Numbered from the stretch's first letter, positions 1-8,710 are shown. The stretch is DNA of 64,000 nucleotides from Brotonthovivens ammoniilytica (GCF_025566885.1 NZ_JAOQJQ010000002.1:124001-188000); one strand, 5' to 3'. Notes: generated by a model not told the origin, from the letters alone. Numbers and translations are program-made.

Positions 1-341
1 TTACAGACACCTTTAAAAGGGCGGCATATGAATTTATCCGGATTACGGAAGTACCAGCGGGAAATATATCGGAACAGGTCCGGGAGGATGTGTTGCAGAT
101 GCTTGTGGAAGAAGGGACGCTGATGCGGCTGACAGAGGATACTTATACGCTGACTGTTTTGATGGAAGCGGCTGCAGAGCAGATTCAAAATTATGTCCGC
201 AAGGAACATGTCATCACTTTCAGTCAGGTGCGGGATCTGTTTTCTACCAGCAGAAAAAATGCCAAGCTGATACTTGAAGAAACAGACCGCAGAAAAATTA
301 CGAAAAAGGCAGGAGCTGAGACAGAAAGAGTGCCTTATTAA
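1..341 (+). CDS. selB: SelB, selenocysteine-specific elongation factor (3' end only)
   Basis: The reading frame is open from base 3 and ends at 341, giving the last ~112 residues of a protein that starts before the window. The segment reads as a winged-helix C-terminal domain (for example VRKEHVITFSQVRDLFSTSR and KNAKLILEETDRR), the part of SelB that binds the SECIS hairpin of the mRNA. SelB is the EF-Tu-like GTPase that brings Sec-tRNA to in-frame UGA codons. The tRNA-Sec gene 80 bp downstream supports the call strongly. The GTPase domains are outside the window and could not be inspected. Confidence 0.85.
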   Translation, partial: TDTFKRAAYEFIRITEVPAGNISEQVREDVLQMLVEEGTLMRLTEDTYTLTVLMEAAAEQIQNYVRKEHVITFSQVRDLFSTSRKNAKLILEETDRRKITKKAGAETERVPY

Positions 342-420
342 AGGTTTGCAAAGACAGCTTTGTCAGTTGACGAGAACAGGGAAATGTGGAATAATAACTT
401 TTGAGTTTTGTTATTAATAT

Positions 421-518
421 GGCGGTGGGCGGGCAACTGGTGTGCCCCCTGGTCTTCAAAACCTGTGTTGGGCGTTAGGAGCGTCCTGGGTGGGTTCGAT
501 TCCCACACACCGTCGCCA
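421..518 (+). tRNA. selC: tRNA-Sec (anticodon TCA)
   Basis: A 98-nt tRNA with an unusually long acceptor arm, a long variable arm (about 466-488) and an encoded CCA end. The anticodon loop CTTCAAA places TCA at 456-458, which reads UGA. The T-loop GGTTCGATTCC is canonical. One T-T mismatch is visible in the anticodon stem as I fold it. Its place between selB and fdhD fits a selenium locus. Confidence 0.93.
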
Positions 519-609
519 AAAATGATACTTTTATCAATGATAAGAGTTTTCAGATATGTGGGTGCAGCCAAAGGAGCGCACCCACATTTGTTATAACAGG
601 AGTGTCTGG

Positions 610-1356
610 ATGAAGAATCTAAGGAAATATACAAAAAATTCAGTAACCAGAGAGGTAATTACATATACAGGAAAAAAACTGGCCAGAGATCAGAAAGATA
701 TCGTGGAGGAGATTCGGCTGGAACTGTTTGTGAATAAAAAGCCTGCAGGCGAGATGATTTGTTCTCCCTGGGAAATACAGGAAGCTGTGACAGGTTATCT
801 GTATATGAAAGAATATGTTCATGATATTGCTGATATTAAAAAGATTCATATAGATCAAAAGGGGCATAGCGTTTTTATTGAAACTGCGGATATACAAAAG
901 GAAGGAACGTCAAATATACTGTCAGCGGATGATAGCAGGAGCCTCTCTGTTTGTGAAATTATGGATTTATCCCAAAAACTGGAGGAAATGTCAGGTTTGT
1001 TTCACAGAACAGGAGGGGTGCATTGTGCAGCTTTTGTAAGAGATACAGAGTTTTTGTCTTATAAAGAGGATGTCAGCCGTCATGTGGCAGTGGATAAAGT
1101 AGTGGGAGATTGTTTGATTCGGGGAATTCCCATGGGAGGGGGGATACTGGTATTCAGCGGCCGGGTACCTGCTGAAATATTAAAAAAGGTGGCGGCTATG
1201 GGATGCATGATGGTTATTGCAAAGTCAGCGCCCACGAATTATTCCTGTGATCTGGCCCAGAAGCTTGGAATTACCCTGATTGGATTTGCCAGAGACAGCG
1301 GATTTAATATTTATTCGCATCCTGAGCGGATATTTGAGGCTGACTGTATAAAATGA
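610..1356 (+). CDS. fdhD: FdhD-family formate dehydrogenase accessory protein, lacking the CxxC loop
   Basis: A 248-residue protein. FdhD passes sulfur from IscS to the molybdenum/tungsten cofactor before insertion into formate dehydrogenase. Family hallmarks are present: FHRTGGVHCAAF in the middle, EDVSRHVAVDKVVGDCL, and the C-terminal SAPTNYSCDLAQKLGITLIG. The start at 610 follows an AGGAG about 8 bases upstream; a longer frame from 556 lacks a ribosome-binding site. The Cys-x-x-Cys sulfur-carrier loop of E. coli FdhD is not visible: the stretch before GGVHC has only one cysteine (SVCEIM). The nearby selB, tRNA-Sec and mobAB genes are consistent with a selenium/molybdenum formate dehydrogenase elsewhere in the genome. 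Confidence 0.87.
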   Translation: MKNLRKYTKNSVTREVITYTGKKLARDQKDIVEEIRLELFVNKKPAGEMICSPWEIQEAVTGYLYMKEYVHDIADIKKIHIDQKGHSVFIETADIQKEGTSNILSADDSRSLSVCEIMDLSQKLEEMSGLFHRTGGVHCAAFVRDTEFLSYKEDVSRHVAVDKVVGDCLIRGIPMGGGILVFSGRVPAEILKKVAAMGCMMVIAKSAPTNYSCDLAQKLGITLIGFARDSGFNIYSHPERIFEADCIK

Positions 1357-1366
1357 AAAAATCAAG

Positions 1367-1430
1367 AAAAAGAACATTTCCATAAATATGGGCTCTTAAT
1401 AATCTCCGATTTATGGGAATGTTCTTTTTT
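1367..1430 (+). terminator. rho-independent terminator after fdhD
   Basis: A long stem pairs AAGAACATTTCCATAAAT (from about 1370) with its near-perfect complement at 1409-1424, followed by a run of six T. It lies 11 bp after the fdhD stop and separates it from the convergent flavin reductase gene. Confidence 0.88.
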
Positions 1431-1482
1431 GATGGACCGGTCAGCGTCAAGTCCCGCAAGAGCGAGACTTGAATCTTGATGA

Positions 1483-2430
1483 TTATACGGCAGGGAATTT
1501 CAGTTCTTTATATTTTCCATAACGTTCCTGAACCACATCCTGATTTTTCATAAAGTCAATTCTTGTGGCAATAATTTCTTCTAGATGTTTATCCCGGCAT
1601 TCATTTACATTTCTGTCCCGGCACAAGCCGTCTTTTGCCAGAACAAATTTCACCTTTCCGTTTTCATCCTTTACAAGATCTCCGCCGGCACCGCAGACTG
1701 CACATTCAAAAGGCCACTGAATGCCGTCCCAGTGGGGCTCTCCTTTAAAAATAAGACCTCCGTGGCAGTTTGGACAAAGACCCTGATTAGGATCGCCAAG
1801 CCAGCCCCGTTCTTCCACCGGTGTCTGGATGGCTTTTATAATATTTTCACCCATTTTGTGAGCCCGCTCTAGCTGCTCTGTGCGAAGCAGAACATTTCCT
1901 GGACGGCCGACTCTGGTGGACATAAACTGGTCCACAACCTGCATGGACTGTGTAAACATAGATGCGGCCATAGTTTCCAGTGTCAGGCCCTGCCAGTCAT
2001 GACAGGACCCCCCTACAGCGATCAGGCCTGCCACACAGTGTGGATCTTCTTTTACCGTTCCGATCTTTAAAAGGAAAGAAAGCTCATAGGCAAGAAAGCG
2101 CTGTGCAAAACGGGTATATACAGAACTTGGCATCAGATCATAGGTTGGTACACCAATAATAACGCCGTTTTGCTGCTGCATAACGTTAATCAGTTTATCT
2201 ACATCGTCTTTTTCTTTTAATACACAGCCTCTGTATTCTCCTTTTCCCATAGCAACATCGCCCATATTCATGGTACAGCATTCACATCCTGTGCATGGAA
2301 GGATATTGTAATCAAACAAATTAATAAGTGTTACTTCGGCTCCCGCCTCCTGACAGGCTAACAAAGCTTCTTTTACTAAAATTTCACTGTTTCCGTTGTG
2401 GCGTCCTGCCACGATACCCATAACTTTCAT
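1483..2430 (-). CDS. NADPH-dependent FMN reductase / iron-sulfur flavoprotein-like protein
   Basis: A 315-residue protein with an N-terminal flavodoxin-like fold: GIVAGRHNGNSEILVKEAL is the FMN phosphate loop and PCTGCECC is the cysteine cluster typical of NAD(P)H-dependent FMN reductases and iron-sulfur flavoproteins. A C-terminal extension has two CxxC pairs (CPNCHGG and CAVCGAGG, about residues 220-255) that look like a zinc ribbon or metal site. It probably moves electrons through FMN; the partner is unknown. It is divergent from the LysR gene, with ~205 bp between them, so LysR control is likely. The start has AGGAGG about 6 bases upstream. Confidence 0.72.
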   Translation of the reverse strand: MKVMGIVAGRHNGNSEILVKEALLACQEAGAEVTLINLFDYNILPCTGCECCTMNMGDVAMGKGEYRGCVLKEKDDVDKLINVMQQQNGVIIGVPTYDLMPSSVYTRFAQRFLAYELSFLLKIGTVKEDPHCVAGLIAVGGSCHDWQGLTLETMAASMFTQSMQVVDQFMSTRVGRPGNVLLRTEQLERAHKMGENIIKAIQTPVEERGWLGDPNQGLCPNCHGGLIFKGEPHWDGIQWPFECAVCGAGGDLVKDENGKVKFVLAKDGLCRDRNVNECRDKHLEEIIATRIDFMKNQDVVQERYGKYKELKFPAV

Positions 2431-2476
2431 AAAAACCTCCTGTATGTATCTTAATAATGTGAATGAATGATTTAAA

Positions 2477-2492
2477 AAAATGTTAACATTTT
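2477..2492. promoter_or_regulatory. perfect 16-bp palindrome upstream of the flavin reductase
   Basis: AAAATGTTAACATTTT is a perfect palindrome 47-62 bp upstream of the reductase start codon in the divergent intergenic region. It may be an operator. It is AT-rich, so chance occurrence is possible. Confidence 0.4.
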
Positions 2493-2555
2493 AACTTGTG
2501 AGAATCAATTCTGTATGTGGAAATTGTGAATGCAATTCCTGTATATATCCATGCC

Positions 2556-2589
2556 TTTTGGTAATGATAGAATTGCTTTTTGGTAATGA
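2556..2589. promoter_or_regulatory. two direct repeats TTTTGGTAATGA, likely LysR operator
   Basis: TTTTGGTAATGA occurs at 2556-2567 and again at 2578-2589, 22 bp apart, i.e. two helical turns. The pair lies 47 bp upstream of the LysR start in the divergent region, where autoregulatory LysR sites are usually found. Binding by this LysR protein is inference. Confidence 0.5.
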
Positions 2590-2635
2590 GACTGATATTA
2601 TGTAATAAAAGTGATGAAAGAAACAGGGGGATTTT

Positions 2636-3532
2636 ATGACGCTTAATCAGATGAAATATTTTATAGCAGTTGCAAGGTGTTTGAGTTTTACAGAGGCTGC
2701 AAAAAGCCTGTTTATTACACAGCCTGCTTTAAGCCGCCAGATTGCAGCTATGGAAGAGGAATTGGGAACTCAGCTGTTTGTAAGAGAGAAAAAAACATTA
2801 AAGCTGACTCCGGGAGGAAGTATTTTGTATAATGGACTTCCGGAGCTGCTCAATACATATGGAGGGCTTATCAGTGAGGCAAGAAATGCCAATCAGGGGT
2901 ATCAGGGAAGGTTAAGAGTAGGATTTCTGGATGTTTATGATATTTCTGAACTGTTTCCTCTAGTACTGGAGTATTTTCAGGAACAGTATCCTAAGATTCA
3001 TCTGACACTGGAAAGATTTTCCTTGGGAATTTTGCCAGATAACTTATATAATAAAAGTCTGGATATAATTTTAACCTATGGTTTTTCGCTGTTTGATAAA
3101 CCGGATCTGGTTACCGTTAATATACAGAAGTATGATTCCTGCATTATGCTCAACAGGAATCATCCCCTGGCTCAAAAGCCTATTTTGAATCTGGAAGATC
3201 TGAAAAATGAACAGTTTGTACAGCTAGACCGGACAATCAGCGAAGAGGGATATCAGTATATTATGAATCTGTGTGGAAAATGTGGTGTATATCCTAATAT
3301 AAAACTGGTAAATAAAATGGAAGATGTGCTTTTGTGGGTGCAGACCGGGAATTGCGTGGCTATAACCACCAACAGAACAATTGAAAAGATGAATCCTCAG
3401 GTGGTAATTCGGGAGATTCCCATAGTTGAGGCAAAAGATCATGATATCACAGTAGCCTGGAGAAAGAAGAACTATAATCCAGCCATTGCTCTGTTTATGG
3501 AGCTGCTGGAGGGACATATAAAAAAAAGATAA
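2636..3532 (+). CDS. LysR-family transcriptional regulator
   Basis: A 298-residue protein of typical LysR length. Residues 1-60 form the winged helix-turn-helix (MTLNQMKYFIAVARCLSFTE, then AAKSLFITQPALSRQIAAME). Residues ~90-295 form the periplasmic-binding-like effector domain, starting at LRVGFLDVYDISELFPLVL. AGGGGG precedes the start. It is divergent from the flavin reductase and sits 264 bp before the sugar importer, so it could regulate either; the direct repeats at 2556-2589 favour the reductase and itself. The effector is unknown. Confidence 0.9.
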   Translation: MTLNQMKYFIAVARCLSFTEAAKSLFITQPALSRQIAAMEEELGTQLFVREKKTLKLTPGGSILYNGLPELLNTYGGLISEARNANQGYQGRLRVGFLDVYDISELFPLVLEYFQEQYPKIHLTLERFSLGILPDNLYNKSLDIILTYGFSLFDKPDLVTVNIQKYDSCIMLNRNHPLAQKPILNLEDLKNEQFVQLDRTISEEGYQYIMNLCGKCGVYPNIKLVNKMEDVLLWVQTGNCVAITTNRTIEKMNPQVVIREIPIVEAKDHDITVAWRKKNYNPAIALFMELLEGHIKKR

Positions 3533-3547
3533 GATAAAATGGTCAGG

Positions 3548-3582
3548 GGGACAGAGGAAAGATTTCCAATGTCCCGTTTTAT
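3548..3582 (+). terminator. terminator after the LysR gene
   Basis: GGGACA (3548-3553) pairs with TGTCCC (3570-3575), with an inner GGAAA/TTTCC stem, followed by a T-rich tail (GTTTTATTTT). Confidence 0.7.
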
Positions 3583-3633
3583 TTTGCTCTGTATTTTTCG
3601 TTAAATAGGTAGAATGGGAAGTGTTTCTGTTCT

Positions 3634-3708
3634 GGGACATATGTCTTAAAAAAACAGATGAAAAGCACGACACATGGCATATACACAAAATGAAGTGAAT
3701 GGTAAATT
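3634..3708 (+). promoter_or_regulatory. importer promoter with two Crp-type operators 33 bp apart
   Basis: GGGACATATGTCTT holds the palindrome GACATATGTC (3636-3645, centre 3640.5). A degenerate copy GACACATGGC lies at 3669-3678 (centre 3673.5), exactly 33 bp on. TAAATT at 3703-3708 is a plausible -10, which would put the proximal site near -41.5 (class II activation) and the distal near -74.5. The enzyme operon promoter at 8711-8785 has the same spacing and the same -10 offset. The likely ligand is the Crp/Fnr-family protein encoded at 18716-19426 (inference). Confidence 0.72.
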
Positions 3709-3795
3709 TAGAGTATCAAAAATACAAAAAGGAGAAGAAAAAGTGCCATTTTGAATAGCATGGCAGAAAAAGGGAATTTAGCAAAGGAGGATATA

Positions 3796-4941
3796 ATGAG
3801 CAGAAAAATAAGAAGAGTGATTTGCTGGGGAACAATTGGGGTACTGCTGGTATCGGGATTAAGTGCATGCGGAACAAACAAAGAGGAAAACAATAGTTCC
3901 GGTAGTGTACAGGAAAGTACAGACGATGCAGTAAAATCCAATGGATTAAAATTTGCAGGAGATATTGTAGGACAGGGCAGTGTTGCGCTGGATAATTTTG
4001 TGAATGAACTGGAGTATGATTTTACATCTATGGGGGCTTCTTTTCAGATTTACAACGATAACTTTACTGCGGATACTCAGATGCAAAATGTAGAAACAAT
4101 GGCCTCTAAAGGGTATGATGGGCTGATGATTTATGGATGGAACAATACTTCTTACAAACAGATTTCGGCCACTTGTCAGATGACCAAGGTTCCTTTTGCA
4201 ATGTATGACCAGATATCACGAGATGATGAAACTACAGCAATGCTTAATGAAAATGAATATTACGCCGGTTCAGTAGGAACAGACAGTTATATGTGCGGCG
4301 CGAATGCGGCTTCGGAAATGCTGAAAAATGGAGAAAAGAAGGCGCTAATACTTGGAGGTGCTGTCGGTGATACGATTCATGATAAACGTGTAGAAGGATT
4401 TACAGAAACTTTCAAAGAAGGTGGAGGAGAAATTTTAGGCGCAGGCAGGTGTACAGATCCGTCCGAAGGAACAACGAAGTTCGATGATCTTGTTTCTGCG
4501 AATCCGGATGCACAGGGGGTCTATTGTCTTGCAGGAGATTATTCGGTAGCAGCGATTTCAGCCCTTGGAAATCATGGAGATGTTAATATAGCAGTTTACC
4601 AGTCGGATACAACAAAAGAGACAATTCCTTATATCAAGGACGGAACAATCTCATATGCAGATAGTGGATCTAAAATTGTTATTCCAATTGCCTCTGCATT
4701 GCTTGTAAATTATGCTCAGGGAAATATTATTAAAGATGAAGCTGGGAATGCGCCATATTTTGCTAATGTAGTACCGTTTTCGGTTACAGCAGAGAATGCT
4801 GATCAGTTTTCTGATTTATATCTTACAGGGCATCCGCTGACACCGGATCAGATGAATGAACTTGTAGGGAAAGATGTGACATATAAGGATTTTAAAGAGT
4901 TTATAGAAAATTACAGTTTTGAAACCAGTTTAGAAAAGTAA
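3796..4941 (+). CDS. sugar-type ABC transporter substrate-binding lipoprotein
   Basis: A 381-residue lipoprotein. Its signal peptide ends in the lipobox LSAC, so it should be anchored outside the membrane. The mature part resembles RbsB/LsrB-type type I periplasmic binding proteins: repeated mention of a Rossmann-like core (NVETMASKGYDGLMIYGWNN, then KALILGGAVGDTIHDKRVEG). AAAGGAGG lies 6-7 bases before the chosen ATG at 3796; an earlier in-frame start at 3751 would spoil the signal peptide. It is first in a four-gene importer operon under the dual Crp-type operator. The ligand cannot be read from the sequence; a sugar, polyol or AI-2-like compound would fit the family and the enzymes downstream. 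Confidence 0.85.
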   Translation: MSRKIRRVICWGTIGVLLVSGLSACGTNKEENNSSGSVQESTDDAVKSNGLKFAGDIVGQGSVALDNFVNELEYDFTSMGASFQIYNDNFTADTQMQNVETMASKGYDGLMIYGWNNTSYKQISATCQMTKVPFAMYDQISRDDETTAMLNENEYYAGSVGTDSYMCGANAASEMLKNGEKKALILGGAVGDTIHDKRVEGFTETFKEGGGEILGAGRCTDPSEGTTKFDDLVSANPDAQGVYCLAGDYSVAAISALGNHGDVNIAVYQSDTTKETIPYIKDGTISYADSGSKIVIPIASALLVNYAQGNIIKDEAGNAPYFANVVPFSVTAENADQFSDLYLTGHPLTPDQMNELVGKDVTYKDFKEFIENYSFETSLEK

Positions 4942-4951
4942 AAAAATAGTG

Positions 4952-4986
4952 AATATGCCCGGTCAGTGAAAGTGCCCGGGCATATT
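4952..4986 (+). other. intercistronic hairpin after the binding-protein gene
   Basis: AATATGCCCGG (4952-4962) pairs perfectly with CCGGGCATATT (4976-4986) around a 13-nt loop, between the binding protein and the first permease. There is no strong T run (TTAAAA follows). Such hairpins often protect or partly terminate the message so that the binding protein is made in excess; that role is inferred. Confidence 0.65.
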
Positions 4987-5004
4987 TTAAAATGGGGTGA
5001 TTTT

Positions 5005-5961
5005 ATGACGGATAATAAGAAAGGTCATATCCAGACAATTGTGATAACAGCGGCAATTATAGCAGTTTGTATTATTTTTAACTATGCTGTTTCGGGAAAA
5101 TTTTTAACTGGAAATAATATAAAGACATTAATTTCCCATGCAATTATTCCGTGTTTTATGGCCTGGGCGTTATGTTTTGTGTTTGCATGTGACTTTACGG
5201 ATATGTCTCTGGGAGCGGTTGTGATACTTGCTGCAAATATGTCGGGTTTTCTGGGTGAAACCAAACTTGGGTATTTTGGAATTATAATTGGAGCGGTTGG
5301 TGTGTCCATGGCCTTGATGGTTTTTAATTTTTTTCTATTTGCAAAATCAAAAATTCCTTCCTGGGTGGCCAGTATTGGTATGGTAATGGTTTATGAGGCG
5401 ATTGCAATTTTTTATTCTAATCACCAGCTGACAAGTGGAAAAACCATTGCACAATTAAGTGAACCTATGCGGGGGCTTGCTAAAGCACCGGCTATCTATG
5501 TGGTATTTGGAATAGGATTTGCTTTAGCATATCTTATATATAACAGGACAACCATCGGACTGAAAGTAAGAGCTTTGGGAAGCGGACAAAAGATTGCAGA
5601 GGCGATGGGAATTGATACTGTAAAGACAATTATTACAGTTGGAATCATCTGTGGGATATTTGTAGGATGCTCTGCGTTTCTTAATGAAAGCTACAGTGCC
5701 CGTATCAGTGTAAAGACAGGACTGACCAGTATGACAATGATATTTCAGCCTATTGCATCTGTTATGCTTGCCCAGGTGTTAAAAGCTAAGATAAATATCA
5801 TTATAGGAATTCCTATTTGTGCGCTGCTTGTATATGGAATTTTCAATATGCTGACTATTGCAGGTGTGCCTTCCGGAACGCTCCAGGAAGCCGTACTGGG
5901 ATTGATTGTAATTGCTTTTGGTATTCTGGCTCAGAGAAAACAGAAAAAGGTGGTGAAATAA
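5005..5961 (+). CDS. sugar-type ABC transporter permease (RbsC/LsrC-like)
   Basis: A 318-residue hydrophobic protein of the RbsC/LsrC permease family, with about 8-10 membrane segments and the family's cytoplasmic motif region (TTIGLKVRALGSGQKIAEAM, contacts the ATPase) near residue 190. The start at 5005 has GGGGTGA 6 bases upstream; the in-frame GTG at 4966 lies inside the preceding hairpin. The stop overlaps the ATPase start by one base (TAATG), indicating translational coupling. It is one of two different permeases, as in LsrC/LsrD importers. Confidence 0.88.
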   Translation: MTDNKKGHIQTIVITAAIIAVCIIFNYAVSGKFLTGNNIKTLISHAIIPCFMAWALCFVFACDFTDMSLGAVVILAANMSGFLGETKLGYFGIIIGAVGVSMALMVFNFFLFAKSKIPSWVASIGMVMVYEAIAIFYSNHQLTSGKTIAQLSEPMRGLAKAPAIYVVFGIGFALAYLIYNRTTIGLKVRALGSGQKIAEAMGIDTVKTIITVGIICGIFVGCSAFLNESYSARISVKTGLTSMTMIFQPIASVMLAQVLKAKINIIIGIPICALLVYGIFNMLTIAGVPSGTLQEAVLGLIVIAFGILAQRKQKKVVK

Positions 5962-7460
5962 TGAATCATATTTTAGAAGTAAAAGGACTTTGTAAATATT
6001 TTGGATCCACTATTGCGAATAAGAATATTGATTTTACTTTAAAACGAGGTGAAATAAGAGGGCTGGCAGGAGAGAATGGTTCCGGAAAATCAACACTGTT
6101 GCAACAGATTGCGGGTATTTATCTGAAAGATGAAGGAAGGATGATATTAAATGGGAAGGAATATGATCCTCAAAACCCTCTTGATGCAAAAAACAATAAA
6201 ATTGGAATTGTGGTGCAGGAACTTGGAGTGTTAAATACACTTCCTGCGGGGGTTAATGTCTTTGCCGGAAACTGGAAACAATTTTCAAGGTTTGGAATTA
6301 TTAATATGAAAAAAATGTATCAAAAGGCCAATGATATATTTGAAACGTATGGACTGATGAAGATTCCGTTAAATGCAGACTGCGCTGAAATGTCCATTGA
6401 ATCCAGAAAAATGCTGGAACTGGCAAGAGCATTGTCAGGAAATCCGGATATTTTAATTCTGGATGAGGTGACTCAGTCTCTTTCACAAAATAACCGGGAA
6501 ATGTTATATCAATTGATTGCGCGTCTTCAGAAAGAAGGAAAAACTATTGTTATCATCACCCATGATTTAGAGGAAATGCTGGAAATTTGTGACAATATTA
6601 CAGTGCTTCGGGATGGGGAAGTGATTACTACAAAAGCCTGCAGTGAACTGGATACGGATGAAATCAAACGGCTGATGGTTGGACGCCAGGTAAATTCTGC
6701 TTATTACAGGGAAGATGCTGTTGCAGATTATAAGGAAGAAGTAGTTTTGCAGGCAGAGCATGTTAATGTGCCTTATACACTAAATGATATATCTTTTGAA
6801 CTTCATAGAGGTGAGATTTTAGGCTTTTGCGGACTGAGTGATTCGGGTATTCATGAGATTGGAACGGCTGTGTTTGGGTTGTCGCATGACAGGACTGGAA
6901 GTGTAACCTTAACAGAGGGAAATATTTTGATTAAGAATGAGTTGATTGCGGGGAAAAATGGTATGGCGTATGTGCCTAAGGATCGGGATGGCTCTGCCCT
7001 GATGATAAAAGACAGTATCTTAAATAATTTTGTACTGCCGTCCACTACAGAACTGCAAGGAAAGTGTATGTATTTAAGTCCGGCTAAGTTAAAACGTTTT
7101 GCACAAAATGGCGTGGAAGAATTTAATGTGAAGTGTAACGGTATATATCAGAAGATGCAGGATTTATCAGGAGGGAATAAGCAGAAAGTAAATCTGGGGA
7201 GATGGCTGCTAAAAGATTTGAATGTATTGGTTTTAGACTGTCCTACAAGAGGGGTAGATGTCAGTGTAAAAGCTTATATTTATCATGTTATGAGCGAGGT
7301 AAAGAAAAAAGGACTGTCCATGATATTAATTTCAGATGAATTACCGGAATTGCTGGGAATGGCAGACCGGCTTATTGTAATGAAGGATGGCTGTATAAAA
7401 GGGGAATTTATACGCGGTAATAATTTTACCCAGGAAGCTTTGATTGAGGTGATGGTGTGA
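5961..7460 (+). CDS. sugar-type ABC transporter ATPase with two ABC domains (RbsA/LsrA-like)
   Basis: A 499-residue fused double ATPase. Domain 1 has a canonical Walker A (GENGSGKST, residues 37-45) and Walker B (ILILDEV) but a degenerate signature (MSIESRKM). Domain 2 has a degenerate Walker A (GLSDSGIHEIG) but a canonical signature (LSGGNKQKVNLGRWL) and VLVLDCPTRGVDV. This crossed pattern is the norm for RbsA/MglA/LsrA proteins. The ATG at 5961 overlaps the permease stop. It powers import of the ligand of the upstream lipoprotein. Confidence 0.92.
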   Translation: MNHILEVKGLCKYFGSTIANKNIDFTLKRGEIRGLAGENGSGKSTLLQQIAGIYLKDEGRMILNGKEYDPQNPLDAKNNKIGIVVQELGVLNTLPAGVNVFAGNWKQFSRFGIINMKKMYQKANDIFETYGLMKIPLNADCAEMSIESRKMLELARALSGNPDILILDEVTQSLSQNNREMLYQLIARLQKEGKTIVIITHDLEEMLEICDNITVLRDGEVITTKACSELDTDEIKRLMVGRQVNSAYYREDAVADYKEEVVLQAEHVNVPYTLNDISFELHRGEILGFCGLSDSGIHEIGTAVFGLSHDRTGSVTLTEGNILIKNELIAGKNGMAYVPKDRDGSALMIKDSILNNFVLPSTTELQGKCMYLSPAKLKRFAQNGVEEFNVKCNGIYQKMQDLSGGNKQKVNLGRWLLKDLNVLVLDCPTRGVDVSVKAYIYHVMSEVKKKGLSMILISDELPELLGMADRLIVMKDGCIKGEFIRGNNFTQEALIEVMV

Positions 7461-8425
7461 TGAAGCAGAAAATTGATATGAATAAAGCGGTACCGTTTAT
7501 ATCTTTGGGAGTCATTCTTATTGTTTTTGCTATTTTGACGGGCGGAAATATGTTTTCTCCTTTTAATCTCAGAACACTGCTGGATCAGACAGTGATTTTA
7601 TTAGTGCTTTGCAGCGGAGCAATTTTTGTGGTGGCGCTGGGCTGTTGTGATTTATCAGTAGGTGTTGTAAGCGGTATGTGCGCAGTCGTAAGTGATATTG
7701 TATTTATGGTTACAGGAAATGTTTTTCTGATGGTTATTACTGCCATTGGAATAGGAATAGGATTTGGAGCGCTAAATGGTGTGATAAATGCAAAATTTAA
7801 AGTGCCTTCGTTTATGGAAACGCTGGCATTGCTGATAGGTTTGCGCGGCATCATTAATTTTATTCAGAGTAAGGTAGGTGTCACTCATGCAGGTGACGCG
7901 ATCCTAATGCTGCAGAAACAGTATATAAAGATTCCCTTGCTGATATTGATTTTAGCTGTTTCCTGGTTTTTACTGGAACGTACTTCTTTTGGAAGAAATG
8001 CCAGAGCAGTTGGTGAAAATGAGATACTGGCAAAGTATGTGGGAAAGCCGGTAGACAGGGTAAAAATCTTTTGTTTTATGTTGTCAGGCCTGACCGCAGC
8101 CATAGCTGGATTTTTCATTATTGCAAGAAGCGGAGGGACAAGTACTACCATGGGAACCATGTATGAGATGAAAACCCTGATTGCTATTTATGTGGGAGGC
8201 GTACTTGTCAGGGGTGGTTCTACAGCATCTGCTTATAAAATGATAATTGGATGTTTTGTATTTATGATTATAGAAAATGGTCTGAAGATTATGGGATTTG
8301 GCTCCAGTGAAATTTCAGAATTGGTGGAAGGGATTTTATTAATGGTAATTTTGTTTATTACTATCCATGCAGAGAATCGAACTGTAAAAATAAAGAAAAA
8401 GACGACAGCAATATTGATAGAATAA
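7460..8425 (+). CDS. sugar-type ABC transporter permease, second subunit (LsrD-like)
   Basis: A 321-residue membrane protein of the RbsC/LsrD family, clearly different in sequence from the permease at 5005. It has multiple hydrophobic segments and the conserved cytoplasmic loop RTSFGRNARAVGENEILAKY. The ATG at 7460 overlaps the ATPase stop (TGATG), with GAGGTG upstream; an alternative GTG sits one codon earlier. Two unlike permeases point to a heterodimeric channel as in the AI-2 importer LsrCD, not the RbsC homodimer. The operon ends here. Confidence 0.87.
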   Translation: MKQKIDMNKAVPFISLGVILIVFAILTGGNMFSPFNLRTLLDQTVILLVLCSGAIFVVALGCCDLSVGVVSGMCAVVSDIVFMVTGNVFLMVITAIGIGIGFGALNGVINAKFKVPSFMETLALLIGLRGIINFIQSKVGVTHAGDAILMLQKQYIKIPLLILILAVSWFLLERTSFGRNARAVGENEILAKYVGKPVDRVKIFCFMLSGLTAAIAGFFIIARSGGTSTTMGTMYEMKTLIAIYVGGVLVRGGSTASAYKMIIGCFVFMIIENGLKIMGFGSSEISELVEGILLMVILFITIHAENRTVKIKKKTTAILIE

Positions 8426-8620
8426 ATTGACAGAATAGCCCGGTATAAGAAAATTACAGAGGATTCTAAGTTTTCGGAATATTATCTGCTTGGAACTCTG
8501 CTGAGTAATTGGCACATATCTGTGTGTTTTTCAGGCAGATAAATTTCTGAAATAATATTAAGAATAAAACAGAGTTCATAGTGGTTTGTTTTCCATTGGA
8601 TAAAGCTTGATCATTAGAAG
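8426..8620 (+). other. non-coding spacer between importer and enzyme operon
   Basis: I see no gene here. The stretch is AT-rich. GAACTCTG (8493-8500) and CAGAGTTC (8570-8577) are complementary 70 bases apart, which may be a weak fold. I assign no function. Confidence 0.4.
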
Positions 8621-8667
8621 CCTGTAAATCGGATACAAAAAATGTATCCGGTTTGCAGGTTTTTTTC
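8621..8667 (+). terminator. terminator closing the importer operon
   Basis: CCTGTAAATCGGATAC (8621-8636) pairs with GTATCCGGTTTGCAGG (8644-8659), followed by seven T. It lies ~195 bp after the permease stop, just before the enzyme-operon promoter, so the two operons are separate transcripts. Confidence 0.85.
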
Positions 8668-8710
8668 TATTCAGCGAGCCTGCTGTATCTGGCGCAGAAA
8701 ATATTAATAC

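Noticed and set aside
338..634. Open frames on both strands across the tRNA-Sec gene
   Set aside because: They overlap the tRNA and lack ribosome-binding sites.
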